A stretch of 64,000 nucleotides of DNA from Isosphaeraceae bacterium (lineage in GTDB: Bacteria; Planctomycetota; Planctomycetia; Isosphaerales; Isosphaeraceae), in the NCBI GenBank assembly GCA_021324445.1, contig JAJPJC010000290.1, forward strand, positions 1 to 64,000, read 5' to 3'. The position numbers and the translations under genes were made by a program. Shown here piece after piece: positions 1-8,989 of this stretch (positions within the stretch are counted from its first letter, which is position 1; the number at the start of each line of letters is the position of its first letter). The notes under the pieces are model-generated. The model was not told where the DNA came from. It saw only the letters and a program-made list of their open reading frames with translations, and made no database searches.

Positions 1-2581
1 CCAGCGCGAACCCGGCGCCTCTGGGCGACTGAGCCGGACCGTCCTCATCTTCGTCGGCGGCATCGTCGCCCGTCTCGTCAACGGTCTCGTCCCCCGTTGC
101 GGTTTCGCCATTGGTCCCCGAGCGATCGGTGCGGAGGGTCCAGAGCCACATGGCGGTCAATCGTGCATCGGGCTCCAATCCGCTGGCATCGGCGCCCTTG
201 AAGAGCAGCGAGAGCGCCTCCTTGGCCACGGCCGCCCAGACCTCCTCCAGGTACTCGCGGAGCGTGACCGGCGTGCCATCGGCCCGCTCGACCCGGGAAT
301 AACGCGAGAAGATCTCCAGTGCCGGCCCGAGGCAGGCGAAGATCGCATCGGCGCCGACGATTCCCTCCTCGGCCAGGCGGGGCAGCCATTCGTGAATCCG
401 GCGCGGGAGATCCTGAATGACGTCCCGCCACTCGCCGACGTCATCCGTGCGGAGCGAGCCATCGGGGTTCTCGCGGGGACGGCAGACGAGGTGGATGGAG
501 GAGGCAAGGCGGGCTTGACCCTGTGCGGCGACACGATTCTCCATCTCCGTGTCGATAGGCCACGAACCGGTCATAGTCCAGCCGGCCTCGACGACGGATT
601 TCAAGATGGCTTCCCAACTCGCCGTGGTCTTGCTGGCGAAGACAATCGTTCCAATCCCGTCGGGGCGAAGGATGCGGCGGCTTTCGGCAAAAGACTTGGT
701 CAGTTCGCGCTCGTAAAACGCTATTCCTTTAGAGGACTGGCTTAACTCGTGTGGCCTGTCCACGACCACTTCCTCGGCTTTCGGAACCTCTGATCCCCTG
801 AAAAGCTCTGGGTGGACTGAATGGAGCACCCGCCTCAACCAAACGTAAAAGAAATCGGACAAGTGAGCGTAGGGTACGGCATCATAATATGGTGGGTCGG
901 TGACAACAGCTTGCGCTGAGTCTTCTGGCAGGACCTGTTGAGTGGCCGAAGCCTGTTCAACGTGTCCAGCAACGAGTTCCATTGCCTCTCGCTCAAGGAC
1001 CTCCATCATCGTGCCGAGCGTGACTGAGAAATTGCCGGCAGCATCGGCAAAGATATTTGGCTCTGCATAGTCCCAAAGCATCCCAATGGCCTGCCGGGTA
1101 AACATGTGTCGGACTTGCGTCTTGCTGGTTTCCCACATGCATAAGGCGTTGCAGATATCGGTGAACCGGCTGATTGCGAGGCCCACCACGGTGGCCACAG
1201 CGCTTGTGAGGGAAGAGTCTCCCGTCCTCAGCTTCTCCGCAGCGACAGCCGATAGCCGCACAAGCGTGGAAATCGCGAGCGCTTGTCGGGCAGAGAATAG
1301 GTTCCCCCAAGACGTCATGCCATAGATGGGGACACTGATGCGTCGAATCTCCGTCAGAGGTATGACTTCGTCGGGAACCCAGGAGAGGTTATTGGGGCCG
1401 CGCTCCCGAGCGAGCTTGGCGAGCCTCCTTCGTGCATTCGCGAATGCGTCCGTGTCTCTTGAGCTAGCCGTTCGGTAGGTTCTTTGGTCGCTGTCCCGTG
1501 GAAGCGTCACGATGCAGAAGAGCCGAGCATCATCGGCTCCTCCACGCCTAGCCTTGAGCTGTTCGCGCACGCGAGCTACTGGGGTCGTGTATCCACAACA
1601 AGGACACAATGCCGAACCGCGCTTCACCGTTCCCTCCCTGACGTCCTTGTTTTTGGCGTCGGGGATAACCTCAAAGTCAACACGTTTGGTCTCGCGGTTC
1701 GGCACCAGCTTGAGCGCAACCGAGAGCGATCGTTTTCTGGCCAGCCAGAGAGACCGGATGAGAGGCACCTCGGCGCCGCACCCTGGACCTTCACACTTAA
1801 TCGTTCTCGCCCAGAGATAGGCGATCGGCGTGGCGCCGTCGGGATCCTTGGGATAGAACTCAGCCAGCTCCTTCTCGGCCTGCTCCTTGATCCAAGCCCC
1901 CCACTTGCGGACCTCGTCGGCGAGCCGCTGGCCATACTTGGGGATGTACTCCAGCACGACCTTGTTGAGCAGCACGGCGACCGGGTTCAAGTCCGAGGCG
2001 AAGGCGTCGGCGCCGACGCGCAGCGCCTCCAGCGGGATCGAGCCGCCGCCCGCGAAGGGATCGACCACCAGCGGCCGGGTCCCCGGCTCGCCGCCCAGGG
2101 CCTCGTGCGCGGCGGCTGTCAGGGATCGAGCCGTTTCGAGGTAGGCCGGTACGGTCGAGTTGTCCCAGTTGGCGAAGTCGGCGATGAAGTCGAGCAGGGC
2201 GAAGCGGAGCTTGTTGCGATGGGCCGCGTCGTGAGTGTTGAAGCTAATCCCCTCCTCCTGGGCCTTGACGATCCCCTCCCACTGGCCGAAGCTCTCCCGG
2301 GATGCGGTCGCATGCAGGGTGGTTGTCCCATAGACCTTCCTGGCGAACTCGGTGATCAGCCGCGCGGCGGCCTCGCGAAAGCCTTGGGGACAGGTCGGAT
2401 CGGCCGGGTCGGGCCAGAGCGCGGCGCAGATCACCGCCCGGCAGGCCGCCAACGGCCGCCGCGCCCACCAGATGTGCAAGGTCGAGATGTGCCCGTGCCG
2501 GATCGATTTCTCTCGCCGGGCATGGGCGCTGATCCGCTTGATGGGGAGATCCACCTCGATCAGACGCTTGGGGTAATCCAT
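1..2581 (-). CDS. DUF1156 (COG1743) adenine-specific DNA methylase, 3' end outside window
   Basis: The reading frame stays open from the ATG at 2581 to the left edge (about 860 codons), so the C-terminus is missing. The N-terminus (PKRLIEVDLPIKRIS, then HIWWARRPLAACRAVI) is typical of DUF1156 proteins. An SAM-binding motif VDPFAGGGS lies at residues 173-181, cysteines that look like a zinc ribbon at about 261-268 and at 326-329 (CPCC), and the catalytic DPPY of N6-adenine methylases at 562-565. The start lies 10 bp after the helicase stop, so the two are co-transcribed. In many genomes DUF1156 methylases sit with a DUF499 ATPase and a helicase in anti-phage loci; a DUF499 gene would be expected just left of the window. 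The role in self/non-self marking is inference. Confidence 0.9.
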   Translation of the reverse strand, partial: MDYPKRLIEVDLPIKRISAHARREKSIRHGHISTLHIWWARRPLAACRAVICAALWPDPADPTCPQGFREAAARLITEFARKVYGTTTLHATASRESFGQWEGIVKAQEEGISFNTHDAAHRNKLRFALLDFIADFANWDNSTVPAYLETARSLTAAAHEALGGEPGTRPLVVDPFAGGGSIPLEALRVGADAFASDLNPVAVLLNKVVLEYIPKYGQRLADEVRKWGAWIKEQAEKELAEFYPKDPDGATPIAYLWARTIKCEGPGCGAEVPLIRSLWLARKRSLSVALKLVPNRETKRVDFEVIPDAKNKDVREGTVKRGSALCPCCGYTTPVARVREQLKARRGGADDARLFCIVTLPRDSDQRTYRTASSRDTDAFANARRRLAKLARERGPNNLSWVPDEVIPLTEIRRISVPIYGMTSWGNLFSARQALAISTLVRLSAVAAEKLRTGDSSLTSAVATVVGLAISRFTDICNALCMWETSKTQVRHMFTRQAIGMLWDYAEPNIFADAAGNFSVTLGTMMEVLEREAMELVAGHVEQASATQQVLPEDSAQAVVTDPPYYDAVPYAHLSDFFYVWLRRVLHSVHPELFRGSEVPKAEEVVVDRPHELSQSSKGIAFYERELTKSFAESRRILRPDGIGTIVFASKTTASWEAILKSVVEAGWTMTGSWPIDTEMENRVAAQGQARLASSIHLVCRPRENPDGSLRTDDVGEWRDVIQDLPRRIHEWLPRLAEEGIVGADAIFACLGPALEIFSRYSRVERADGTPVTLREYLEEVWAAVAKEALSLLFKGADASGLEPDARLTAMWLWTLRTDRSGTNGETATGDETVDETGDDAADEDEDGPAQSPRGAGFAL

Positions 2582-2591
2582 GACAGTCCCG

Positions 2592-5500
2592 TCAGAAATC
2601 GAACTTCTTGGGCCGGGTGGATGAGGGCGGAGCTTTGAGCGACCATGATGCCTTGGCCTTCGCTGGCCCTGGCTCGCTGTTCGCGGTCAGGATCTTCCCC
2701 GGATCGATCTGGTAGTGCTCGACCTGGACCACGGGCACCCAGCCGAGCGTGGTCGGATTCTGAATCGCGTGCAACTCCGGCGTGCTCCCGCAGTGGAAAA
2801 CCGTGTAGAGCCAGTAATCGGCCTTGAGCCGCTGGGCGGTCTTGTATTCGTTGGCGGTCAGAGCGATCTGGCCGATGCCGGCCCGGCCCTTCACTTCGAT
2901 GAACCGAACCTCGACCGCCGTCTTGGGGTCCTCGGGATGAGGCCGGCGGGAGATCAGGTCAAAGCCCCGATTCTCCTTCTCGACGCTCTCGACCTGCCAG
3001 CCCCGGGCCTCCTCGTGCTGGATCACGAAGTCCACGGCGGTCCGCTCGACCTCGTCATCGCGGACCATCGGGGCCATCCCCGGAGTGGTCCGCTCGGGGT
3101 GGGGGAGAACCCAGGCCCGACCGAGGTGCGTGATGTCGGCGATGGTGCAGTGCCGCTCCATCTCCAGCTCGCGGAGCCGTTGCTCCAGCCGCTCGTTGAG
3201 CCGGTCGAGATGGGCCTCGGCCTGGGAAATCTGGCCATCCAGACCGGGGACCGTCTGCCCCTCGACCTGGCGGTTAAGCAACTCAGCGAGTTGCTGATTC
3301 TGGCGATCGATCAGGGTGTTGAGCGAAATCTCGACGTGCCGGCGGATCGTCTCGATCTGATGCGCGCGCGCGATGGTCACCTCGGCCAGGAACGGCTGGA
3401 GGGCCTGCTCCAACAGGAATTGCTCGACTCCGCCCTTCTCGGGAAGGGTCCCATCATCGGGGACGCTCGTCCCCACGGACGCGGGAACCAGGCTATCGAG
3501 GAAGATGGTCGGCTGGCGGATGCTCATGGCGCCGGCAGCGTCGGCCTCGACGACGAAGAGCCTTCGGTGGAGGCAATGACCCTGCCCATCCTTGATGGAG
3601 GCCGCGAAGGCATCGAGCCGGGCAGGCTGTTCACGCTGCAAGTCGAAGAAGATCGCGCCCCGGCGCAGGTGGTCGGCGACCCGCTCCAGCACATCCTCGC
3701 GCACGACCTCGAAGAGCGGATGACCGGGGGTCACCCACTCCAGCGTCGGGTCCGAGGACAAGAGCGTCTTGTCGAAGGCGATCCTGGCGTATTCGCGTCC
3801 CAGGCGGCCGAAGCGAGCCTCCAGCCTCTGGCCGAGCGAGATCAGGGACCGGGGCACCTTGCCCACGCGGTAGACGTGGACGCCCTTGGCAACCGACTTG
3901 GGCTGAATCCCGGCGACAGGACCGGCCTGGACGAAGAAGTCCTCGACCACCTCGGGCACCAGCCGCCGCTCGCGGGCCTCGACCGACTTGCCCACGATCG
4001 CCGAGAGGTTCAGCTCCTTCCTGGCCAAGCCTTCCAGGGTTGATTCCGTGATGGCGCGGAACCGCTGGGGGTTGACGTCGCGGACGATGCGGGCCTCGAT
4101 GTCGGGGACGTTCGTCTTGCGGACGTACAGCTCGCGGAAGAGCTTCTCCAGCAAGTTGCCCGGGAAGACCTCGCCCACGACGTCGAAGACCTTGTCCGTC
4201 CCCAATTCCCTGCGGATCTCACGGAGCCGCTCCAGGAGCTTGGCCAGCACGCGCCCTTCGTTGGTGTTGACCGCGACGAAGTTCAGGATGACGCAGTCGT
4301 GCTCCTGGCCGTAGCGGTGGATGCGGCCCATCCGCTGCTCCAGCCGGACGGGGTTCCACGGGATATCGAAGTTGATCATGAACCAGCAGAACTGGAGGTT
4401 GATCCCCTCGCCGGCCGCCTCGGTCGCCGCCAGGACCTGCGCCTGCTCCTTGAATTCCCGCTCGGCGTAGATCCGCGTCCCGGGTGTGTCGCGGTCGCCG
4501 ATCTTCATCCCACCGTGGATCTGGGTGACGGACAAGCCCCACTCCCGAAGCTTGCCCAGCGGTCGGCCGTCCTTGCCGTCGCCCACCAGGTAGTCAAGGG
4601 TATCCTTGTGCTCGGTGAAGACCAAGAGCTTCATGTCGCGGTCGTCGAAGATCCCATGCTCGGTCAGGACGCTGCGAAGCTTGGCGATCTTGGTCCCGTC
4701 CTTGCACTCCAGGTGTTTGGCCTGGACGATCAAGGCCGAGAGCCGGGCGATCTCCTCGCGGAGCACGGCCGGGTCGATCGAGACGACCTCCTGCTCCAGC
4801 TTGTCGAGGAGATCGGCTTGCTCATCCTCGGGCAGCTCGTCAAAGTCCTCGGGGATGCGTCGCTCAATCCTCTTCCGCCGGTAAGCCTCGGGGTCTTCCA
4901 GGATCTCCTCGCGTTTCTCCTTCATGCGTTCGAGCGAGCGACGGACGGCGTGGACGCTGGAGGCCATCCGGCGCTGGAGCATGGCCATGATGAAGCTGAC
5001 AGCCCGGCCGGCCGCCGAGTCGTCGGCCGTCGCGCGGATCGACTGGTCCTCGACGAACCGGGTCAGGGCATCGTAGAAGTCGAACTCTTCCTCGTTCAAC
5101 TCGAAGGTCGAGGTCGTGACGTCGCGCTCGGTGAAGAGCTTCTTGACCACCCCGGTATCGGGATCGGGAAAGGTCACGAGGTCCTCCTTGGTCCTCCGGA
5201 GGTAGAACGGGGCCTCGCCCCGTCGCATCGCCTCTTCCAGGCTCTTGACGTTGGCGTAGACATCGCGATCAAGCAGGGCGAGGAACCGGCAGAAGTTCTC
5301 CGGGTCGCCCTTGTGCGGCGTGGCCGTCATCAGCAAGTAATGGTCGGTCATGCCCGAGAGCGACTCGCCGAGCCGATAGGCGAGCGTCTTCTTGTCGTCG
5401 GCATACGCGCTCATCTTGTGGGCCTCGTCCACGATGACGAGGTCCCAGTGCGAGCGGAGCAGGCTCTCCTTCGCGTCTTCGATCCGGGACACCCAGGAGA

Positions 5501-6107
5501 TCGACGTGATGACCTGGTCGCGGTCCTGCCAGGGGTTCAGGCCGTAGGTGGTGCGGAGCGTCTCGCCGCGGATGACCTCGAAGCTCTCGCGGAACTTGTC
5601 CTTCAACTCGCGTTGCCACTGGAAGGTGAGGTTGGCTGGGGCGACGACGAGGGTGCGCCGGACCAGGCCGCGGGCCTTCAGTTCCTTGAGCAACAGGCCG
5701 GCCATGATCGTCTTGCCCGCCCCCGGATCGTCGGCCAGGAGGAAGCGGATGCGCGGGAGTTTGAGGAAGTAGCCGTAGACCGCCTCGAGCTGGTGCGGGA
5801 GTGGATCGACCCGAGCGATCGACAGTGAGAAATAGGGGTCGTACTCGTAGGCCAGCCCCAGCCGATGGGCCTCGATCCCGAGGCGGAATAGCGCCGGGTC
5901 GCCGTCGAACGACTCCCGCAGGGGTGAACCGCGGAGCTGAGCGATCTGAGCCGGGGTCAGGACCGGGTCGCGGACCAGGCCGGTCTTGCGACCTTTGCCG
6001 ATCAGCTTGATGGAGTCGCCCAGCGGCACGATCGCCAGCACCTCGACGGGTTCGGGGAGGAGCGGCCCGGTCACGATCGAACCGACGTGGATTTCATCGA
6101 GGGTCAT
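2592..6107 (-). CDS. SNF2-type DEAH helicase with C-terminal DUF3883-like domain
   Basis: This is a 1171-residue protein if the ATG at 6107 is used; an in-frame ATG at 6194 would add 29 residues of unlikely sequence. The N-terminal ~90 residues are a small domain common in defence-type helicases. Walker A is DDPGAGKT, about residue 126 from the chosen start; Walker B is DEAH, about residue 227. The second RecA lobe carries GEGINLQF and the SNF2 arginine-finger motif RMGRIHRYGQ. A helical region follows, then a C-terminal domain with FIEVKGRAG and LTANEYKTAQ, typical of DUF3883, a predicted nuclease-like or DNA-binding fold. It is co-directional with and 10 bp upstream of the DUF1156 methylase. 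Helicase plus adenine methylase is the core of several restriction-like defence systems, including class 1 DISARM and DUF1156/DUF499 loci. Which type this is cannot be decided from the window. Confidence 0.9.
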   Translation of the reverse strand: MTLDEIHVGSIVTGPLLPEPVEVLAIVPLGDSIKLIGKGRKTGLVRDPVLTPAQIAQLRGSPLRESFDGDPALFRLGIEAHRLGLAYEYDPYFSLSIARVDPLPHQLEAVYGYFLKLPRIRFLLADDPGAGKTIMAGLLLKELKARGLVRRTLVVAPANLTFQWQRELKDKFRESFEVIRGETLRTTYGLNPWQDRDQVITSISWVSRIEDAKESLLRSHWDLVIVDEAHKMSAYADDKKTLAYRLGESLSGMTDHYLLMTATPHKGDPENFCRFLALLDRDVYANVKSLEEAMRRGEAPFYLRRTKEDLVTFPDPDTGVVKKLFTERDVTTSTFELNEEEFDFYDALTRFVEDQSIRATADDSAAGRAVSFIMAMLQRRMASSVHAVRRSLERMKEKREEILEDPEAYRRKRIERRIPEDFDELPEDEQADLLDKLEQEVVSIDPAVLREEIARLSALIVQAKHLECKDGTKIAKLRSVLTEHGIFDDRDMKLLVFTEHKDTLDYLVGDGKDGRPLGKLREWGLSVTQIHGGMKIGDRDTPGTRIYAEREFKEQAQVLAATEAAGEGINLQFCWFMINFDIPWNPVRLEQRMGRIHRYGQEHDCVILNFVAVNTNEGRVLAKLLERLREIRRELGTDKVFDVVGEVFPGNLLEKLFRELYVRKTNVPDIEARIVRDVNPQRFRAITESTLEGLARKELNLSAIVGKSVEARERRLVPEVVEDFFVQAGPVAGIQPKSVAKGVHVYRVGKVPRSLISLGQRLEARFGRLGREYARIAFDKTLLSSDPTLEWVTPGHPLFEVVREDVLERVADHLRRGAIFFDLQREQPARLDAFAASIKDGQGHCLHRRLFVVEADAAGAMSIRQPTIFLDSLVPASVGTSVPDDGTLPEKGGVEQFLLEQALQPFLAEVTIARAHQIETIRRHVEISLNTLIDRQNQQLAELLNRQVEGQTVPGLDGQISQAEAHLDRLNERLEQRLRELEMERHCTIADITHLGRAWVLPHPERTTPGMAPMVRDDEVERTAVDFVIQHEEARGWQVESVEKENRGFDLISRRPHPEDPKTAVEVRFIEVKGRAGIGQIALTANEYKTAQRLKADYWLYTVFHCGSTPELHAIQNPTTLGWVPVVQVEHYQIDPGKILTANSEPGPAKAKASWSLKAPPSSTRPKKFDF

Positions 6108-6474
6108 GGTGGTCGGCGCCTGGACGGACCATGTCCGGGTCTGGCAACGCCTCCGTTGCCAAGACGATGCATTTGGGTGAATGCGGGCAGCCATCGTAAC
6201 AGAGCGGAAAGGGCCTGTCAGCGCTCGGGTGGAAAAAGTGGCTGGCCCTGGCTGGACCTGGCGCCCCGGGTCTCGACGCCGGTCAAGGTCGTCCCGGCCT
6301 TATTGGCCTCGTCGTCCCCACCGGCCTTGCCATCGACATGGAGCAGATAGTCGCGACGGTTTCGAGAAATCCGGTTCGCGGACTGTGTCGCAGGGCACTC
6401 CACATCCTACGCTCTCGTAAGAGGCCCGGCGACGGAGCCGAGCAATCCGGCGTCGTGGGAGAGGCGGTGCGACC
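6108..6474. promoter_or_regulatory. Divergent intergenic region of the helicase/methylase operon and the XRE gene
   Basis: About 370 bp between the leftward helicase start and the rightward XRE start. It must contain the promoters for both directions. I see no clear operator palindrome and no coding potential that resembles a protein. Confidence 0.4.
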
Positions 6475-6948
6475 ATGGGGGCAACGTTCGGTGGAGAACT
6501 GCGGCGAATCAGGCGGGAGGCCGGCCAGTCGATCATCGAGCTGGCCGGCCGGATGGACTGGGCAGTGTCCTACGTCTCGGACGTGGAGCGGGGCGCACGG
6601 AACCCGCCCAGCCTGGACGACATCGTGCGGATGCTCGACCACCTCGGGCAACCCCAGGCCCTGCCGGAGCTCATCCGGCTGGCCTCGGCCCGCCGGCCCG
6701 TCGAGTTGAAGCTACGCGCCGGGCTGGACGCGGACGCCGCTGGCGTCGTGGCCGCCCTCGTCCGGCGATTGGATAGGGGTTCCATCGATTCGGCCGAAGC
6801 CCGGAAGATCCGCAGATACCTCGACGGCAAGTTCTGGCCGCCCCCATCACAGGCGGCGTGGGACATCCCGCTGAGTGAGGACAACACGTTCCCGCCGATC
6901 AGCCCCCGCAACAAGGGCTGTTTCTGGCGGCTCGTCGAGAAGCTGTAA
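6475..6948 (+). CDS. XRE-family helix-turn-helix regulator
   Basis: 157 residues. Residues ~4-60 form a Cro/C1-type HTH (GELRRIRREAGQSIIELAGR, then VSDVERGARNPPSLDDIVRM). The remaining ~100 residues have no domain I recognise; the segment with a conserved-looking DRGSIDSAEARKIRRYL could be a dimerisation region. It is divergent from the helicase/methylase operon with a ~370 bp spacer, the usual arrangement for a controller of restriction-modification or defence genes, so a role as its repressor is likely but inferred. There is no strong Shine-Dalgarno before the ATG. Confidence 0.8.
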   Translation: MGATFGGELRRIRREAGQSIIELAGRMDWAVSYVSDVERGARNPPSLDDIVRMLDHLGQPQALPELIRLASARRPVELKLRAGLDADAAGVVAALVRRLDRGSIDSAEARKIRRYLDGKFWPPPSQAAWDIPLSEDNTFPPISPRNKGCFWRLVEKL

Positions 6949-7493
6949 CCCCGCATCCGCGCCCCGGGGCCACCAATTCTCATCGCAACGCTGACCCGCC
7001 ACTCCGTAGGGAGAGAATGTCTTCCCGTCACCAGCCCCGGGATTCTTGCTGAAATCCCCAAGGATCAAGGCGCCGACCAGTTCGGCCCCGGCAGCGAACC
7101 CAACGGCCGATCCCCCGCCGAGTCCGGGCATGCCGGCAACTGACTGGAGCAACAGCTTTGCGAACTTGAGAAGGATCAGCCGTGCCGGCGGCCCAGACAC
7201 GCTGACGCGGATCTTCTCTCGCTCGCGACAGTGCCAGGCTGTGCGAAAGCCGCCGAGATCCCTCCCCACAAGCTCCTGCCCGCGGACGCAAGCCCCATGC
7301 CCGGCATCCCTGACCGGTCATGGGGCTTGCGGAGAGCCACTGCTGATGTGCAGGGCTCCTGCCCAGGTTCCGCGGGGCTCAGCCCCGCGGTCTGCGGCCC
7401 ACACCCCCCATGGCAATCGGGGGGGGTGTGGGCCGCAGAGGAAAGTGGTGGGCGGCGAGTACGCCGCCGCTTCGTGTTTTCGTGGGGGGTTAA
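6949..7493. other. Gene-free spacer rich in perfect inverted repeats
   Basis: No convincing gene. The right half holds three perfect palindromes in 155 bp: a 13-bp pair at 7287-7299 and 7319-7331, a 10-bp pair at 7370-7379 and 7381-7390, and a 19-bp pair at 7391-7409 and 7421-7439. The IS4-type element begins 54 bp further right. The small ORFs seen here look like random GC-rich frames. Confidence 0.6.
7391..7439. repeat. Perfect 19-bp inverted repeat with 11-nt loop
   Basis: The left arm TCTGCGGCCCACACCCCCC (7391-7409) is exactly complementary to the right arm (7421-7439), with an 11-nt loop. There is no T-tract, so an ordinary intrinsic terminator is unlikely. The arm length and loop length match the two GTCAGGC hairpins at 18222 and 60186, although the sequence differs. 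Confidence 0.8.
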
Positions 7494-8989
7494 AGGCAAT
7501 ACCGTTTAAGGAAGCATAACCACCGTCTGCGCAAAGGTTTTCTTCAAGGGCGGAAGGCGGCGATGCTCAGGTCGCTTCTTCTTGAATTTCGACATCTTCC
7601 GCTTGACCACCCGGGGATTGATCCGGTTTCGCCGCACTTCATCGTCGGTGCGTTCCCCCTGCATCTCCCACAACAGTCCCTCGTACCACTGGGCGAACGC
7701 CTCGGGAGTGGAACTGTTGCATTCCGGCAGCCGGCATTTGAGGATCTGGAAGCATCCCAGAAACGAAAACCGATCGGGGTCCAGACCCACGGTTTCGGCG
7801 GCCTCGACCATCAACGCCCGGATCACGAAATGGCCCAGCGACAGAGCGTAGATCTCTTGGATCACACCCGCCGGAGTCTCGCTGCGCAGTTGCGCCGGTT
7901 TGGTCGCGCGCCTCGGATCGTGATGGGTCTTCTGCTCGTCGTAGACCAGCTTCTGTTCCCATCTCTCATGGTAGAGAATGATCAATTCTTCAGCAGGGTA
8001 AAGCGATTCGTCCAAAAGACTCGTGATCAGCACATGAGTCTCGCCGTGCCCGACCCGTTGCGGATCATCCAGGGTATAGCGGATCACCCGCACCACGAGG
8101 CCACCGCGATCCTTCAGACGGTCGTACGGGGTGCGATAGATCTTGGCCAGATACGAGCCATCCGTCAGGTTGCGGATCGGCTCGAGGATCAACCCGCTTT
8201 TCACGCGCGCCAGAATCTGGACACCCCGCGACAGAGCTTCTTTCCAGTGGTTATAGCTGAAAAACCCGCGGTCCTCCAGCAGGAGCATCTCGGGGGTCAG
8301 ATGGCGGAGCAAGCCGCCGACCATCGCCTGTTCGCCGTGGGCGATCGAGCGCACCACGAAGGCCAGCTCGACGTGGGTCCCCAACTCGACCAGGCTCAAC
8401 TTGCGGACTTGAGGGAACGCCCCGTCGCCGCGCGGCCCGGCCGAGGACCGAGCGAAGACCGCCGCATTGGCGTCGGAGTCGGGGACATCGAAGACCGTGC
8501 CATCCAAGCCGACCAGGCGGAAGCCGCGGTAGAAGGTCCCCGGCGTTTCGGGCCCGGCCAAAGGGTGAACGATCTGCTCGAACAGGTGGCGAACCGGAGC
8601 GATGCCCAGGCGTCGCCGGGCCACGCACAGGCTGGACCGATGAGGGGTCTGTTCACCGGCGCGGAGCCGGCGTGCGTGTTTGAAGACCTGCCGGATCGGC
8701 AAGTCGGTCAAGATGCCCATGGCCAGCACAATCCAGCAGACGATCTCATGGGTCAGTATGCAACGGCGTTGATTGGTCCGGCCGGTCGCTGCCAGGGCTT
8801 GGCGAACGGCCGCGGGCGAGAGAATCTGTTCCAATCCTGCCAAGCGATCCAAGATCCGGCCCGACGGGTCGGGCGGCAGCGTGCATTGTCCTGGTTGCCT
8901 CGTCGTCACAGCCTCCTTGGTGCCTTGTGGGTCGGCAAACCCAAGGTAACAGGAGGCTGTGACTTGCGCCTATTTCAACGGTATTGGCT
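7494..8989 (-). mobile_element. IS4-family-like insertion sequence, about 1.5 kb
   Basis: Imperfect terminal inverted repeats bracket a transposase gene. The left end starts AGGCAATACCGTTTAAG (7494-7510); the right end (8973-8989), read inward, is AGCCAATACCGTTGAAA, so 14 of 17 positions agree. The right terminus lies directly against the stop codon of the short-chain dehydrogenase gene (TAG at 8992-8990). I could not identify a convincing target-site duplication; the flanks share only a few bases. Confidence 0.75.
7506..8909 (-). CDS. IS4-family DDE transposase, probable catalytic E-to-K substitution
   Basis: 467 residues, with an N-terminal IS4-type domain (about 20-115) followed by an RNase H-fold DDE domain. 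The first aspartate is D136 in GLDGT and the second is D213 in LLEDRGFF. The family signature Y-x2-R-x3-E-x6-K is present as YHERWEQKLVYDEQK, but residue 320, where the catalytic glutamate belongs, is lysine (AAG at 7952-7950; GAG would differ by one base). The frame is otherwise full length. If the alignment is right, the enzyme is intact in length but catalytically dead, so the element could move only with help from another copy. Confidence 0.88.
   Translation of the reverse strand: MTTRQPGQCTLPPDPSGRILDRLAGLEQILSPAAVRQALAATGRTNQRRCILTHEIVCWIVLAMGILTDLPIRQVFKHARRLRAGEQTPHRSSLCVARRRLGIAPVRHLFEQIVHPLAGPETPGTFYRGFRLVGLDGTVFDVPDSDANAAVFARSSAGPRGDGAFPQVRKLSLVELGTHVELAFVVRSIAHGEQAMVGGLLRHLTPEMLLLEDRGFFSYNHWKEALSRGVQILARVKSGLILEPIRNLTDGSYLAKIYRTPYDRLKDRGGLVVRVIRYTLDDPQRVGHGETHVLITSLLDESLYPAEELIILYHERWEQKLVYDEQKTHHDPRRATKPAQLRSETPAGVIQEIYALSLGHFVIRALMVEAAETVGLDPDRFSFLGCFQILKCRLPECNSSTPEAFAQWYEGLLWEMQGERTDDEVRRNRINPRVVKRKMSKFKKKRPEHRRLPPLKKTFAQTVVMLP

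Noticed and set aside
1-6948. Definite assignment as class 1 DISARM
   Set aside because: No drmA, drmB or drmC is in the window, and the methylase is of DUF1156 type; only a general defence call is supported.
6475-8909. Prophage or integrative element spanning the XRE gene and transposase
   Set aside because: No integrase, tRNA attachment site, phage structural gene or direct repeat was found.
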